From NCBI GenBank assembly GCA_014379585.1, contig JACMLN010000177.1, positions 1 to 55,367 of the forward strand: a DNA stretch of 55,367 nt, read 5' to 3'. The notes beneath the pieces are model-generated. The model did no database searches. It was not told the DNA's origin and saw only the letters and a list, made by a program, of their open reading frames with translations. How positions within the stretch are numbered: the stretch's first letter is position 1; each line of letters begins with the position of its first letter. Below, one piece after another: positions 26,917 through 36,234 of the stretch. This stretch comes from Gloeobacterales cyanobacterium ES-bin-313. GTDB taxonomy: Bacteria > Cyanobacteriota > Cyanobacteriia > Gloeobacterales > Gloeobacteraceae. The position numbers and the translations under genes are program-made.

Positions 26917-27105
26917 ATGAGCATTGAAGAACGCGCAAAAGCTGTTGGTAAGAATATTCAAGGTAAAGCTCAAGAGGCTGCTGGCGACTTGACTGGTGAC
27001 CAGAAGCAACGCCTTGAAGGTAAAGGTAAGCAAGTTGAAGCTGATGCCATCAACAAAAAAGAAGATGTCAAAGATGCTGTAAAAGACACCATTGACAAAG
27101 CTTAA
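26917..27105 (+). CDS. CsbD family stress protein
   Basis: A 62-aa hydrophilic protein: ERAKAVGKNIQGKAQEAAG, LTGDQKQRLEGKGKQVEAD, KKEDVKDAVKDTID. This is the CsbD pattern (amphipathic helices with KxQ/KxE spacing), a family induced under general stress in many bacteria; its molecular role is unknown. The ATG at 26917 is used because the longer frame starts with TTG. A strong terminator follows directly. Confidence 0.87.
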   Translation: MSIEERAKAVGKNIQGKAQEAAGDLTGDQKQRLEGKGKQVEADAINKKEDVKDAVKDTIDKA

Positions 27106-27140
27106 ACCGCTTCGTTAATACAAAAGTTCCTCAGTTCTAT

Positions 27141-27166
27141 CCAGGGTCATCTGACCCTGGTTTCTT
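27141..27166 (+). terminator. Rho-independent terminator after csbD
   Basis: CCAGGGTCA-TC-TGACCCTGG is a perfect 9-bp inverted repeat followed by TTTCTT. It lies 35 bases after the csbD stop and also overlaps the stop of the convergent transglutaminase gene, so it may act on both sides. Confidence 0.8.
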
Positions 27167-27962
27167 GTTGGGAAAAATTTTCTACTTGCTGGCACCACAC
27201 TTTCATTTCTCTCATTTCAATGTCGCCAAACAAATTCGCAAAGGAGACATCAGTGGCATCTTGCCCGACGGCAATTTGTACTAGACCTTCAAGGGGAGCT
27301 TTTCGCGTTGGATCAAAGACATGCCATCTCCCACCGAGAAATGCTTCAAAGTAGGCATGAAAATCTGGAGGATCGAGTTTGTTTGCATAGCCAGAGATGA
27401 AGCGTGCTGGGATGCTGATTGCTCGACAGAGCGCAATCCCTAAATGCGCAAAATCTCGACAAACTCCAATGGGTTGGGCAACGATTTCATAGGCTGAAGT
27501 GTGTTCATTCGTCATACCATAGCAATATTCAACATTTTCATAAATCCAGTCACAAACGCGGATTACAGTGGCGTACCCTGGTTGAATCCCTCGTGTAATT
27601 CGCTCAGCTAAATTGACAAGCAAGTCGGACTGGCAGTAGCGGCTTGGCCATAAAAATGGAAGTACTTCTAAAGGGAGTAGACTCGGGTCTATTTGCTCTG
27701 GATATGCTCCCTCTAAAATCCCGGAAGATGTAAGCTCAACTTGAGCAGAAAAATGAATTTCTAAATATCCTGGATTTGGAATGATACGGACTATTTGATT
27801 GTTGAATTGATCTTTATGTATTTCCTGATCGAGCGCTTGATCTGTCTTTAAATAGCACTTATTCACGAACTGCTGATCACTTGAGAGCGGGTGAATCGAT
27901 AGAGTGATAGATGAGACTTCTAAACATTGATAGCTCAGAAAACAGCCTACTTCAAGTTTCAT
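27147..27962 (-). CDS. Transglutaminase-like cysteine protease-fold protein
   Basis: A 271-aa protein of the transglutaminase-like superfamily. The catalytic triad is visible: Cys in PIGVCRDFAHLGIALCRA, His in DFHAYFEAFLGGRW, Asp in HVFDPTRKAP. The N-terminal 130 residues are a beta-rich domain as in bacterial BTLCP-type members. It is cytoplasmic (no signal) and is likely a peptidase or amidase rather than a cross-linking enzyme; substrate unknown. It stands alone between csbD and mogA. Confidence 0.86.
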   Translation of the reverse strand: MKLEVGCFLSYQCLEVSSITLSIHPLSSDQQFVNKCYLKTDQALDQEIHKDQFNNQIVRIIPNPGYLEIHFSAQVELTSSGILEGAYPEQIDPSLLPLEVLPFLWPSRYCQSDLLVNLAERITRGIQPGYATVIRVCDWIYENVEYCYGMTNEHTSAYEIVAQPIGVCRDFAHLGIALCRAISIPARFISGYANKLDPPDFHAYFEAFLGGRWHVFDPTRKAPLEGLVQIAVGQDATDVSFANLFGDIEMREMKVWCQQVENFSQQETRVR

Positions 27963-28093
27963 GTTGAAAATGCATTTTAGGGTTACTTTGCTAGGGTGCC
28001 ATAAATTAGATTGAAATTGCTCTTTCCCAAGAAAGAGGACGCTGCTCGCCAGTGCGAATTATTTTTCTGAATGCGGGTGCTATACGTATAGTA

Positions 28094-28621
28094 CTAAGCT
28101 TTTGGGCGAAAGACCTTGATCACATCTGGGTTCGCTTCTAAGAAAGGGCCACCGATTAAGTCGATGCAGTAAGGAACCGCTGGAAAAACGGCCTCCAGAC
28201 ACTCGCGAATCGATTTGGGCTTTCCAGGCAGGTTAATGATCAGGCCACGGTCGCGAATACCTGCAGTTTGTCGAGACAAGATAGCAGTTGGCACATAGCG
28301 CAGAGAAACAGAGCGCATCAATTCACCGAATCCAGGCATCATCTTTTGGCAAACAGCTTCGGTGGCTTCTGGGGTGACATCGCGCAGTGCTGGGCCTGTG
28401 CCACCCGTTGTGACCACAAGACAACAGCCTTCTTCATCGATCAACGCTTTGAGGGTTGCTTCGATGCTGGCTTGATCGTCAGGAATCAGCCTGTAAACAG
28501 GTTGCCAGGTAGTAGTTAAGTAAGCGTTTAGCGTGTCGATGATCGCTGGGCCAGAAAGATCTTCGTAGATCCCAGCACTCGCTCGGTCTGAGGCAGTGAC
28601 AATTCCAATTTTGATCTGCAT
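28094..28621 (-). CDS. mogA: Molybdopterin adenylyltransferase
   Basis: A 175-aa MogA-like protein that activates molybdopterin as the AMP adduct before molybdenum insertion. The motif VVTTGGTGPALRDVTPEAT matches the family, as do SDRASAGIYEDLSGPA and GIRDRGLIINLPGKPKS. It ends three bases before the ftsY stop side of the operon boundary: ftsY stops at 28625 and this gene starts at 28621. A 12-bp palindrome CTATACGTATAG (28080-28091) follows the stop. No moeA is in the window. Confidence 0.92.
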   Translation of the reverse strand: MQIKIGIVTASDRASAGIYEDLSGPAIIDTLNAYLTTTWQPVYRLIPDDQASIEATLKALIDEEGCCLVVTTGGTGPALRDVTPEATEAVCQKMMPGFGELMRSVSLRYVPTAILSRQTAGIRDRGLIINLPGKPKSIRECLEAVFPAVPYCIDLIGGPFLEANPDVIKVFRPKA

Positions 28622-28624
28622 GGT

Positions 28625-30625
28625 TTAATCTTCTACATCGCTAAGGAGGGCTTCGATGAACTCGTAGCTATTGAAAGGGCGTAGATCGTCTACTTTTTCA
28701 CCGACACCGACAAAACGGATGGGTAACTTCAACTCATCGACGATAGCAAGGGCGATCCCTCCCTTCGATGAACCATCTAACTTCGTCAGAACAACGCCAG
28801 TTAGGCTTGCCACTTCGGTAAAGACTTTGGCTTGTTGCAGACCATTTTGTCCCGTCGTTGAATCGAGAACGAGAAGGGATTCGACGTGGGCACCAGCCCC
28901 TTGTTTGTCGATAATCCGCCGAATTTTGGCCAATTCATCCATCAGATTTTTCTTGTTTTGGAGTCGGCCAGCTGTATCGACGATCAGCAATTCAATATTG
29001 CGGGCACGAGCTGCCCCAATCGCATCGAAGACTACAGAAGCAGGATCTGCGTTGGGGGATGGATTGGAAATCACAGGTACATTTGAACGATTCGCCCAGA
29101 TTTGGACTTGTGAGACTGCTCCCGCCCGGAACGTATCACCAGCGGCGATCATCGTGCGATACCCAGAGCGACTGGCTAAAGAAGCAAGTTTGCCGATAGT
29201 CGTTGTCTTTCCAACGCCATTCACTCCAACGATCAGCCAAATATTCAGTTGATCCCGCAGCGGAGCAAATTTGGCTGGATCGTCGCCTTTGAGTTCCACT
29301 TGCTGACGCAGCTGATTTTTCAAGAAAGCCATCGCCTGATCCGGTGGGAGCGCTTCTTGACGCACCCGTGCTTGCAAAGATTCCAAAATCTTTTCGCTCA
29401 CCCCGATGCCAACGTCGGCCTGGAGGAGAAGCTCTTCAAGTTCCTCGATTTCTTGGGGGCCGAGGGGGCCGCGCCCGACGATTGCCTTGAGGTTATTGAC
29501 CAAACCCCGCCTGGTGCGTCCTAATCCCGTGCGTAGCTTCTGAAGCCAGGAAATTTCTTCTAGGGTGACCTCTTCAGGGCGGCGACCCTGGGCGGCTAGA
29601 ACTTCCGCAGACCACAAAAAACCAACATCAAACTGTGCAGGCTGAGGTTCTGTGGTCGGCTTCTCTCGGGGAGCAGGTGAAACTTCGGGCGCTATCGGGG
29701 TGGGCGTTGTTGCAGGGCGTTCACCCAAAATCCGCTTCCAAAATGGCACTGCTTCTGATTCTGCAGGAGAATCAGGCTCAGAGATAGGTGGCGGTGGGAC
29801 GACCACAGGTGGCTCAGGAATCGCTTCGATAATGGGTGCGACTGGTGGCACTTCAGGGATCGGTGCAGGTGGTGGAACTTCGGCAATGGGTACCGATGTG
29901 GGGGTTTCCGCAGATGGAGTAGGTGTTTCCGGATAAAAAGAGCGTTGACCAAGGATCCTTTTCCAAAAAGGTATGGCCGGTGGTTCTGGTTGTGGAGGAG
30001 GCGATGGTTCTGAGGGTAGATCTTGCGATGGGGTTTCGACTGGCGGTGGTTCAGAGACTTCGACGCTTGGCTCTAGTAAAGGCGGATCGTGAAGCGCTTC
30101 TACCTGAATTAAAGGCTCAACGAGTGGAGCACAAACTTCGGGGGTTTCTAAGGGCTGTTCGGTGAAAGGCGCTGGAACTTCGGCGATAACAGTTTCTAAG
30201 GGTTTTTCAACGACTGGTATTGGTACCTCCACCCATGGTTCTGCGGGACGTTCAACGATAGTTTCGGGTGTCTGAACCCAAGTTTCCAGGGGCTTTTCAA
30301 TGACAGGCGTTGATGCTTTATCTCCGTAGAGCATCTTTTGCCAGTCAAAAATTTCCTCATTAATTTCAACTTTTGGTGGCGGTTCTAGTGCTTCAACAGT
30401 GGGAATCTCAGCCTTGAGGGGTTCAACTACAGGTGTTGCTACTGAAGTCGGCATCTCATCGACTTTTTGCTCTTCTTTGCGCTGAATTTCTCTGGCGAGC
30501 CGCATGTAGTAGGGTTCGGCTTCTTCTACAGGCGCACTGACCTCAATAGGTGCTTCCGGTGGCTTTGGCTCCGGTTCGGGCTTCTTTTCTTCTTTTTTAA
30601 AGCGATTGAACCAGTTAAAAACCAT
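28625..30625 (-). CDS. ftsY: Signal recognition particle receptor FtsY with long acidic extension
   Basis: A 666-aa SRP receptor GTPase that docks ribosome-SRP complexes at the membrane. The NG domain is at about 350-666: GVNGVGKTTTIGKLA (G1), DTAGRLQNKKNLM, TKLDGSSKGGIAL. The first 350 residues are Pro/Glu/Val-rich and disordered, and contain FNWFNRFKKE, FDWQKMLYGD, PFWKRILGQ, PFWKRILGE and SWLQKLRTGL, short aromatic-basic motifs suitable for membrane binding. The ATG at 30625 begins VFNWFNRFKKEE. The reading upstream to 30703 looks unrelated. mogA starts 3 bases downstream and is probably co-transcribed. Confidence 0.93.
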   Translation of the reverse strand: MVFNWFNRFKKEEKKPEPEPKPPEAPIEVSAPVEEAEPYYMRLAREIQRKEEQKVDEMPTSVATPVVEPLKAEIPTVEALEPPPKVEINEEIFDWQKMLYGDKASTPVIEKPLETWVQTPETIVERPAEPWVEVPIPVVEKPLETVIAEVPAPFTEQPLETPEVCAPLVEPLIQVEALHDPPLLEPSVEVSEPPPVETPSQDLPSEPSPPPQPEPPAIPFWKRILGQRSFYPETPTPSAETPTSVPIAEVPPPAPIPEVPPVAPIIEAIPEPPVVVPPPPISEPDSPAESEAVPFWKRILGERPATTPTPIAPEVSPAPREKPTTEPQPAQFDVGFLWSAEVLAAQGRRPEEVTLEEISWLQKLRTGLGRTRRGLVNNLKAIVGRGPLGPQEIEELEELLLQADVGIGVSEKILESLQARVRQEALPPDQAMAFLKNQLRQQVELKGDDPAKFAPLRDQLNIWLIVGVNGVGKTTTIGKLASLASRSGYRTMIAAGDTFRAGAVSQVQIWANRSNVPVISNPSPNADPASVVFDAIGAARARNIELLIVDTAGRLQNKKNLMDELAKIRRIIDKQGAGAHVESLLVLDSTTGQNGLQQAKVFTEVASLTGVVLTKLDGSSKGGIALAIVDELKLPIRFVGVGEKVDDLRPFNSYEFIEALLSDVED

Positions 30626-30851
30626 CGGATACCGCCAACGAGCTTCTTCGATTTTACGGTTTTCGGGCACTCTGAGCAGTTCGCAAAACGCAACATCTGA
30701 CAAGCGGAAGACAAGTTATTCAGGATTAGGACGTTTTGTAGGCCAAAACGGTATCAAGCCATGTCAGGAGCGTTAGCCAAAAACTGAAACTGTGTATTAT
30801 AGGAACTTGTGAAGTTGTCTGTATCCTACGTATCTAATTTTAGGTGGACGA

Positions 30852-31895
30852 ATGATTGTCATAATGCGGCCAGAAGCAACGGAAGAGCACATTGCCGGTG
30901 TCTGTGAGCGAGCCAAGGAAATGGGTCTTGCCGGACATCCTTGCTATGGGGTTCAGCAAGCGACAATCAGCATCATCGGCTTTGACCAGACAATCGCCCC
31001 CGGAGATTTTTCGGCGCTCCCTGGCGTAGATCGCGTCATGCGGGTCAGTGCTCCCTACAAATTAGCGAGTCGCCAAAGCGGCTTGCCAGCGACAGCGATC
31101 AAGATTTCTTCGAAAGTGGTGATCGGCAGTGGCCTGACCATCGTCGGTGGCCCCTGTTCCGTCGAAGGCCAAGCACAAATTTTAGAGGCTGCCCGGATTG
31201 TCAAAGCAGGTGGGGGACACATGCTGCGCGCCGGTGCTTTCAAGCCACGCACGTCTCCTTATCAATTCCGTGGACTTGGGATTGAAGGACTTGAATTTCT
31301 CGCCGATGCTGGACGCGCCACTGGGCTGCCCATCGTCTCGGAAGTCATGACCCCGGCCATGGTAGAACGTGTTGCGGATAGTACCGACGTGCTGCAAATC
31401 GGCACTCGCAACATGCAAAATTACGATCTGCTCCTTGAAGTCGGCAAGACCGAAAAGCCCGTGTTGCTCAAGCGCGGCATGTCCGCGACCCTTGCTGAAT
31501 TCTTACAAGCTGCCGAGTACATCTTGTCCGCAGGCAACCCGAACGTCATTCTCTGCGAACGCGGAATCCGCACCTTCGAGACCCACACCCGCAACACTCT
31601 CGACCTCAGTTCCGTCCCCTCCCTCAAGAGCCTGACCCACTTACCCGTGGTCGTCGATCCAAGCCATGGCACTGGACGACGCGAACTCGTACTGCCCATG
31701 GCGCGTGCTGCGGTGGCTTGTGGTGCCGACGGTTTACTCGTCGAAGTTCACCCCGACCCAGATCGCTCGATCAGCGACGCCCAGCAAGCCATCTCCGCTG
31801 AAATGTTCGCCCTCATGGTTCGTGACTGTCAGGCCATTTTCAACGTCCTGCACCCCGAATTTGCTCGCCAGCAGGTTCAAATCAACGCCGAATAA
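30852..31895 (+). CDS. aroF: 3-deoxy-7-phosphoheptulonate synthase
   Basis: A 347-aa DAHP synthase (first step of the shikimate pathway). Residues 1-75 form the ACT-like/ferredoxin-like regulatory domain ([19 protein letters not shown]), followed by the barrel with [33 protein letters not shown] and [11 protein letters not shown]. This is the type with a fused regulatory domain, as in Thermotoga, and is expected to be feedback-controlled by aromatic amino acids. AGGTGG lies six to eleven bases before the ATG. A GNAT gene follows after 5 bases. Confidence 0.94.
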   Translation: MIVIMRPEATEEHIAGVCERAKEMGLAGHPCYGVQQATISIIGFDQTIAPGDFSALPGVDRVMRVSAPYKLASRQSGLPATAIKISSKVVIGSGLTIVGGPCSVEGQAQILEAARIVKAGGGHMLRAGAFKPRTSPYQFRGLGIEGLEFLADAGRATGLPIVSEVMTPAMVERVADSTDVLQIGTRNMQNYDLLLEVGKTEKPVLLKRGMSATLAEFLQAAEYILSAGNPNVILCERGIRTFETHTRNTLDLSSVPSLKSLTHLPVVVDPSHGTGRRELVLPMARAAVACGADGLLVEVHPDPDRSISDAQQAISAEMFALMVRDCQAIFNVLHPEFARQQVQINAE

Positions 31896-31900
31896 AGGCC

Positions 31901-32395
31901 ATGGCCGAAGTCATTTTCACGTACCAGGGTTATACCTGCCGAACTTGGCAAGCTTCTGACCGTGACGTTTGCGCAGAGCTTGTAGACGCTGTGCTCAAAG
32001 AACACGCACTTGTCTTCCACCCAGATACTGAAGGCGACCTGCTCACTGTCGAGACAGTTTACCAAGCAGGTTGCTTCTGGGTCATCGAAAATGCCGTTGG
32101 CAAAGTTGTCGGCACTGGTGGCTATCACCCTGACCATCGTGGAGCAAACGCCGTCGAGATTCGCAAGATGTACCTACGCAGCAGTGCACGAGGCATCGGC
32201 CTTGGCCAGCGGCTTCTCCAATCCTTAGAAAGCCATGCTTTTAGCCAAGGATTTCGCCTGATCTGGATTGAAACTGATAAGCGCCTTCCTCAAGCGATTA
32301 AACTCTACGAAAAGCAGGGCTACCAACTAACCAGTCCCTGTCTTGCAACCCACGGCTGCGACCAAGTATTTTTCAAAGATCTTGTAGATACATAA
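31901..32395 (+). CDS. GNAT family N-acetyltransferase
   Basis: A 164-aa acetyltransferase. The acetyl-CoA-binding motif is RGIGLGQRLLQSL, preceded by the beta-strand segment NAVEIRKMYL and VVGTGGYHPD. The tail AIKLYEKQGYQL is typical of the family. It lies 5 bases after aroF and is co-transcribed with it, but no functional link to aromatic amino acids is evident; substrate unknown. Confidence 0.86.
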   Translation: MAEVIFTYQGYTCRTWQASDRDVCAELVDAVLKEHALVFHPDTEGDLLTVETVYQAGCFWVIENAVGKVVGTGGYHPDHRGANAVEIRKMYLRSSARGIGLGQRLLQSLESHAFSQGFRLIWIETDKRLPQAIKLYEKQGYQLTSPCLATHGCDQVFFKDLVDT

Positions 32396-32501
32396 GAAGC
32401 AGCCTCAGATCCGACCCGGAAGACTGGGACTGCGAGCGCTTCGAGGCACTGATCATCGAAGAAGAATGAGTCAAACTTTTAAACTCGGTGTCTCACGTAC
32501 C

Positions 32502-32677
32502 TGACCCGCCGCAACCTGGGCAGCGTTGCGCCATGAGTGAGTACGGTTATCAGGCGAAAAATTGCCAAGGGGGTGTGGGGGACAGGCAGTCTGTCCCCCA
32601 CGGGGAGGGAGTCCAGAGGGAGGGGCTTGCCCCATCCCTTTGGTGCCGTTCGCTATATTTCTCTCATTCACCAAAAA
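32502..32677 (-). repeat. Dispersed repeat, copy B (diverged, partial)
   Basis: Reverse-oriented member of the repeat family. Read on the minus strand it begins TTTTGGTGAATGAGAG and ATATAGCGAAC, like copies C and D. Then come the two hairpins: GGGATGGGGC/GCCCCTCCC and GGGGACAG/CTGTCCCC, then CACACCCCCTTGGCAA. In the first hairpin both arms differ from the other copies in matching positions, so pairing is kept. Similarity fades beyond about 32510. The 311-base gap between the GNAT and NCS2 genes contains this element and, at its left end, a short frame ending TGA at 32469. Confidence 0.75.
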
Positions 32678-32706
32678 ACCAACAACTACCAATTCTGGAA
32701 GCATTT

Positions 32707-34284
32707 CTAATCGCTGACATTTTTCTTCGACCAATGGGCATACAAAAGCGCCAGAGCAAAAAGCCCATAACCAATTGCCCAAGGAGCCGCCGCACCCACC
32801 CGTAGATCGATCACCGTATCAGCCAGCGTCCAGCGATAACTGTGGATCAAGCCAACAAAGCTCAAAGCCGCCGCCGCCAATGCCCAGAGTGCCCCTTTCA
32901 AAAACTCTTGCTCAATGATGTAGACCGTGATCCCAGCCAGGATCATCGCCGAAAAGATCGCCCCTTGCTCAAGAGCAAAAGCTCCACTGATATAAGTGTC
33001 ACTGAGCTGAAATTTAGCAATCAGATCTGCCGTCAAAGGATGTTCGGGCGTTGCCATGCCCGCCGCCCGCAGCGAATTTTTCGCAATGAGAGCACCCCAC
33101 CCCGCCAATCCCGGCAAAAGCCCGACAACCACCGCAGGCGCATGGTGACTAGGTGTTGCAGTAAAAGCTTGTGCTGTAATCACCACCCCAATCCAAAGTA
33201 CAATCGCCATCCCTGCTTCGATGGGCACAAAGTAAGCGATGAGGGCGATGGTACCACTCAGACAAAGTAGCCCCATAATCGCCCCATTCAGCATCGAATA
33301 CCCTACCCGCGCACCCAACGCTTTCCAACCAGGATGTCCAATGTAGATCGTCGTCGGAAAGCACGATCCACTCACAGCCGCGACCACAGAACCAAGCCCA
33401 TTGGCTGTCAAACAAGGAGCCGCCGGATAGTTATCACCAGCCGCAGAAGCACTTTCGAGATTCTGGAGACTGCCCACCAGATTAAAAAGCCCCATCGGCA
33501 AAATCACACTGATATACTCTGTCAGCGTCCCGCGCGCATTCCAAAGATCACCAAGCCAAAAACCAGGCACATAGAACCCCACAGGTTCCAGCGTCTGCGC
33601 AAAGCGCGCTGCATCCCAACTCACAAATCCCGTTCCCCAGGCAAGCCCGATCCCAAGCAGTACAGAAACCAGCCCACCCGGCAAGCCAAATTTCACTTTT
33701 CCAAAGTACGTCAGCAGAATAATCCCCAGCGGCAGGATGCAAACAACCGGTTGCGCATAGGTTCGCCACAAAAAGCCCATGGCAATAAAAGTCAGGGCAA
33801 TCCCACCCAACGTCGAAAGCAATGCCGCACGCGGTGCAATCCGACGCAGACTATCTGCAAACCAAGATCCAGCAAGCTCGATCAACCCTGAACCCAGACA
33901 AGCCACCAATCCCGCCTGCCACGCCAATTCTGCCGCTTTGTCCGGAGTCGCCCCCCCCGAAAGCGCACCCAATTTCACCGGCAACATCACCAAAAAAATG
34001 TGGGCAAAAAGGCTGATCGTGTTGATCCCGTAGGGCAGAGCCGTAAGATCGCCTCTTTTTTCTTTAACACCCTGCTGATAGGCGAGCCAGCCGTAGTAAA
34101 AGTTGCCGACCATCAAGCTTAGTGCAATTCCAGGAAGAACCCGTCCATAAACAAGATTGGTGGAGAAACCGAGCACACCCTGGCAAAGACCAACGATCAA
34201 CAGAATCTGAATCAGGTTATCCAGTGCGAGACCAAAGAAACCGTCAATGTCGCCGCGCACAAACCAGCGGGGAGTTGCCTGCAT
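32707..34284 (-). CDS. NCS2 family permease (xanthine/uracil type, AzgA-like)
   Basis: A 525-aa membrane transporter with about twelve to fourteen transmembrane segments, starting [24 protein letters not shown]. The substrate-binding region has [20 protein letters not shown] and [21 protein letters not shown]. This branch is NCS2-like purine permeases of the inner membrane; whether it carries hypoxanthine, guanine or another base cannot be told. It has a rightward neighbour petG on the opposite strand and no purine enzyme nearby. Confidence 0.87.
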   Translation of the reverse strand: MQATPRWFVRGDIDGFFGLALDNLIQILLIVGLCQGVLGFSTNLVYGRVLPGIALSLMVGNFYYGWLAYQQGVKEKRGDLTALPYGINTISLFAHIFLVMLPVKLGALSGGATPDKAAELAWQAGLVACLGSGLIELAGSWFADSLRRIAPRAALLSTLGGIALTFIAMGFLWRTYAQPVVCILPLGIILLTYFGKVKFGLPGGLVSVLLGIGLAWGTGFVSWDAARFAQTLEPVGFYVPGFWLGDLWNARGTLTEYISVILPMGLFNLVGSLQNLESASAAGDNYPAAPCLTANGLGSVVAAVSGSCFPTTIYIGHPGWKALGARVGYSMLNGAIMGLLCLSGTIALIAYFVPIEAGMAIVLWIGVVITAQAFTATPSHHAPAVVVGLLPGLAGWGALIAKNSLRAAGMATPEHPLTADLIAKFQLSDTYISGAFALEQGAIFSAMILAGITVYIIEQEFLKGALWALAAAALSFVGLIHSYRWTLADTVIDLRVGAAAPWAIGYGLFALALLYAHWSKKNVSD

Positions 34285-34432
34285 GAAAATCTCAATGGGT
34301 GTGAACTACCGATAGCCTAGGTGTTGCCCCCTTGCGGTGCGGACGACTACATACTTCGCAACAATTGATAGTCTTCCATAAAGATTCGGTTATTCTGAAA
34401 GACATCAAAGATGCTGGAGTTCGCAAACTGTC

Positions 34433-34552
34433 ATGGAACCGATTTTGCTTGGTCTTGTTGTGGGTCTTGTCCCGGTGACAATCATTGGACTCTTGGTCGC
34501 TGCTTACTTGCAATTTAAAGGTGGCAACCCTTCTGGTCTGAACGAAAAGTAA
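34433..34552 (+). CDS. petG: Cytochrome b6f complex subunit PetG
   Basis: A 39-aa single-span membrane protein, below the size of most ORF cut-offs. The sequence runs [19 protein letters not shown] then [14 protein letters not shown] and SGLNEK, matching PetG (start ME/VEP, span with GLIPVT, basic end with YLQY). It stabilises the cytochrome b6f dimer in the photosynthetic membrane. It is monocistronic, followed by a strong terminator at 34649. The ribosome site is unclear (a GGAG lies 15 bases upstream). Confidence 0.93.
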   Translation: MEPILLGLVVGLVPVTIIGLLVAAYLQFKGGNPSGLNEK

Positions 34553-34648
34553 GTTGCAAAGACTTGTAGTAAGCAATATTGAGCGTTGGTAGACCGGAAG
34601 CGAGAGCGGGTACTATCGCCTCACCTCTAAATATTTCAGATTTCAATT

Positions 34649-34684
34649 CCTGTAATGGCTCACCAGCTGCTACAGGTTTTTTTT
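34649..34684 (+). terminator. Rho-independent terminator after petG
   Basis: CCTGTA pairs with TACAGG, with an inner GCT/AGC stack, followed by eight T residues at 34677-34684. It ends the petG transcript 97 bases after its stop and insulates the CDF exporter gene. Confidence 0.85.
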
Positions 34685-34776
34685 GGAATCTTTTGATGGC
34701 TGAGTTTTCGGGGTTTGGTCGAAAGCTACGATAGAGTAGCGGCAAGCAGCCAATTCACCGCTCACTGGAGTCCTTC

Positions 34777-35733
34777 ATGGGACATGATCACAACCACGAC
34801 CACGATCATGAGGATGACCACGACCACGGACATGGGCACGGGCACAGCCATGGGGTGACTGACTACAACAATGCCTTTTTGATCGGCACCCTTTTGAATA
34901 TCAGCTTTGTGGTTGCCGAAGTTTTTTATGGCTATCTCGCCCATTCCGTCGCCCTCGTTGCCGATGCTGGTCACAACTTAGGGGATGTCTTAGGCTTGCT
35001 TCTCGCTTGGGGCGCGAGCATCCTGGCAAAAAGAGCACCCTGCGACCGTTACACCTATGGTCTTCGTCGCTCATCGATTCTGGCTTCACTTTTTAATGCC
35101 GTTGTGTTGTTGGTCACCGTCGGCGGGATCAGTTGGGAAGCAGTCAGGCGACTCAGCACCCCAGAACCTGTGGCTGAATGGACAGTGATTGCCATCGCCA
35201 GTCTCGGCATTTTAATTAACGGTGGAACTGCCCTCCTGTTTGCTTCTGGGCGCAAAGGAGACCTCAATATTCGGGGTGCATTTATGCATATGGCCTCTGA
35301 TGCGGCGCTCTCATTAGGGGTTGTGCTCTCCGGTTTTCTGATCTTGGCAACGGGCTGGAGTTGGATAGATCCGCTTCTCAGTTTGGTGATCGCTGGGGTG
35401 ATCGTCTATGGCACCTGGGATCTGTTAACCCATTCCCTCAACTTGGCTCTAGATGGCGTTCCACCCGGAATTGATCTTAAATCTGTCGAAAGTTACTTAG
35501 CCCAGCTTCCTGGGGTGATTGGGGTTCACGATCTGCATATTTGGGGAATGAGCACTACAGAAACCGCTCTGACTGCCCATCTCGTTCTTCCTAATGGCTA
35601 TCCTGGCGATGCTTTTCTCGACGAGATCTGCCATCATCTCCAAGAAAAGTTTTCGATTGCCCACAGCACATTGCAAGTCGAAATCGACGGGACTCACACC
35701 TGTTCCCTTGAGAAAAGTCACCAGCACGCTTAA
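34777..35733 (+). CDS. Cation diffusion facilitator (zinc/cobalt exporter)
   Basis: A 318-aa CDF transporter that exchanges divalent metal for protons. The N-terminus is a His/Asp-rich metal-binding tail (GHDHNHDHDHEDDHDHGHGH). The transport-site residues are in DAGHNLGDVLG (helix 2) and HMASDAALSLG (helix 5), with six membrane spans in all, and the C-terminal cytoplasmic domain (GVIGVHDLHIWGMSTTE) follows. The histidine in place of the first aspartate of the two sites is the Zn-type of CzcD/ZitB. It ends with a His-rich tail and overlaps the convergent TPR gene by four bases. Confidence 0.93.
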   Translation: MGHDHNHDHDHEDDHDHGHGHGHSHGVTDYNNAFLIGTLLNISFVVAEVFYGYLAHSVALVADAGHNLGDVLGLLLAWGASILAKRAPCDRYTYGLRRSSILASLFNAVVLLVTVGGISWEAVRRLSTPEPVAEWTVIAIASLGILINGGTALLFASGRKGDLNIRGAFMHMASDAALSLGVVLSGFLILATGWSWIDPLLSLVIAGVIVYGTWDLLTHSLNLALDGVPPGIDLKSVESYLAQLPGVIGVHDLHIWGMSTTETALTAHLVLPNGYPGDAFLDEICHHLQEKFSIAHSTLQVEIDGTHTCSLEKSHQHA

Positions 35734-36137
35734 ATTTTGATCAGCATCCGAATCAAGCCAATCGTATCCCTTAGGCAATCTTGCCAATTTCCAACTTGGG
35801 CGTGAGCTTTGAGTCGGGTAAACAATGCCCAACTTTGTCGCCCATCGAGCCGAATTGCTTCCGAGCAGCAGCGAATCGCTTCGTTGGGGCGCTGTAAATG
35901 CCAATGCAAGTAACCGAGCAAAGCCCAGGCATCCGCACAGGTGGGATCAATGGCGATGGCAGCGAGGCAATCAGGTATTCCCTGCTCATAGGTTGGCAAG
36001 CGTCCCCGACTGACCAAAATATCGACGTTACTGGGTTCTAAACCCAGAGCTCGATCAAAATAATGGCGTGCTGAGTCATAGTCTCGACTACGAAACTTTG
36101 CCAAACCCTCAGCGTAGAATTCTTTTACTTGTGCCAT
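35730..36137 (-). CDS. Small tetratricopeptide repeat protein
   Basis: A 135-aa cytoplasmic protein with three TPR units: FYAEGLAKFRSRDYDSARHY, GIPDCLAAIAIDPTCADAWAL and PNEAIRCCSEAIRLD. Partner unknown. The ATG at 36137 gives a proper first helix; the open frame above it to 36284 lacks a TPR pattern and is not used. It overlaps the convergent CDF gene by four bases. Confidence 0.75.
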   Translation of the reverse strand: MAQVKEFYAEGLAKFRSRDYDSARHYFDRALGLEPSNVDILVSRGRLPTYEQGIPDCLAAIAIDPTCADAWALLGYLHWHLQRPNEAIRCCSEAIRLDGRQSWALFTRLKAHAQVGNWQDCLRDTIGLIRMLIKI

Positions 36138-36234
36138 TGGTGCGCCGACTTTCAATCTCTTGATCAATCTACAATGAGCACCAATACAAACGATCAATCT
36201 GCTTAAGCAGATGTTGAGTTGGAGTGAACGGAAA

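Noticed and set aside
28080-28091. CTATACGTATAG palindrome after mogA
   Set aside because: A 12-bp AT-rich palindrome without a T run or a nearby promoter; no function can be argued.
28671-29252. Long frames antisense to ftsY, the NCS2 permease (33334-33891) and the TPR gene (15522-16058)
   Set aside because: They are shadows of strongly biased codons in real genes on the other strand, which have clear family motifs.
32405-32469. Frame ending SDPEDWDCERFEALIIEEE and a stop, after the GNAT gene
   Set aside because: It looks protein-like and might be the tail of a lost gene, but it has no start or ribosome site and overlaps the GNAT end. Too short to support.
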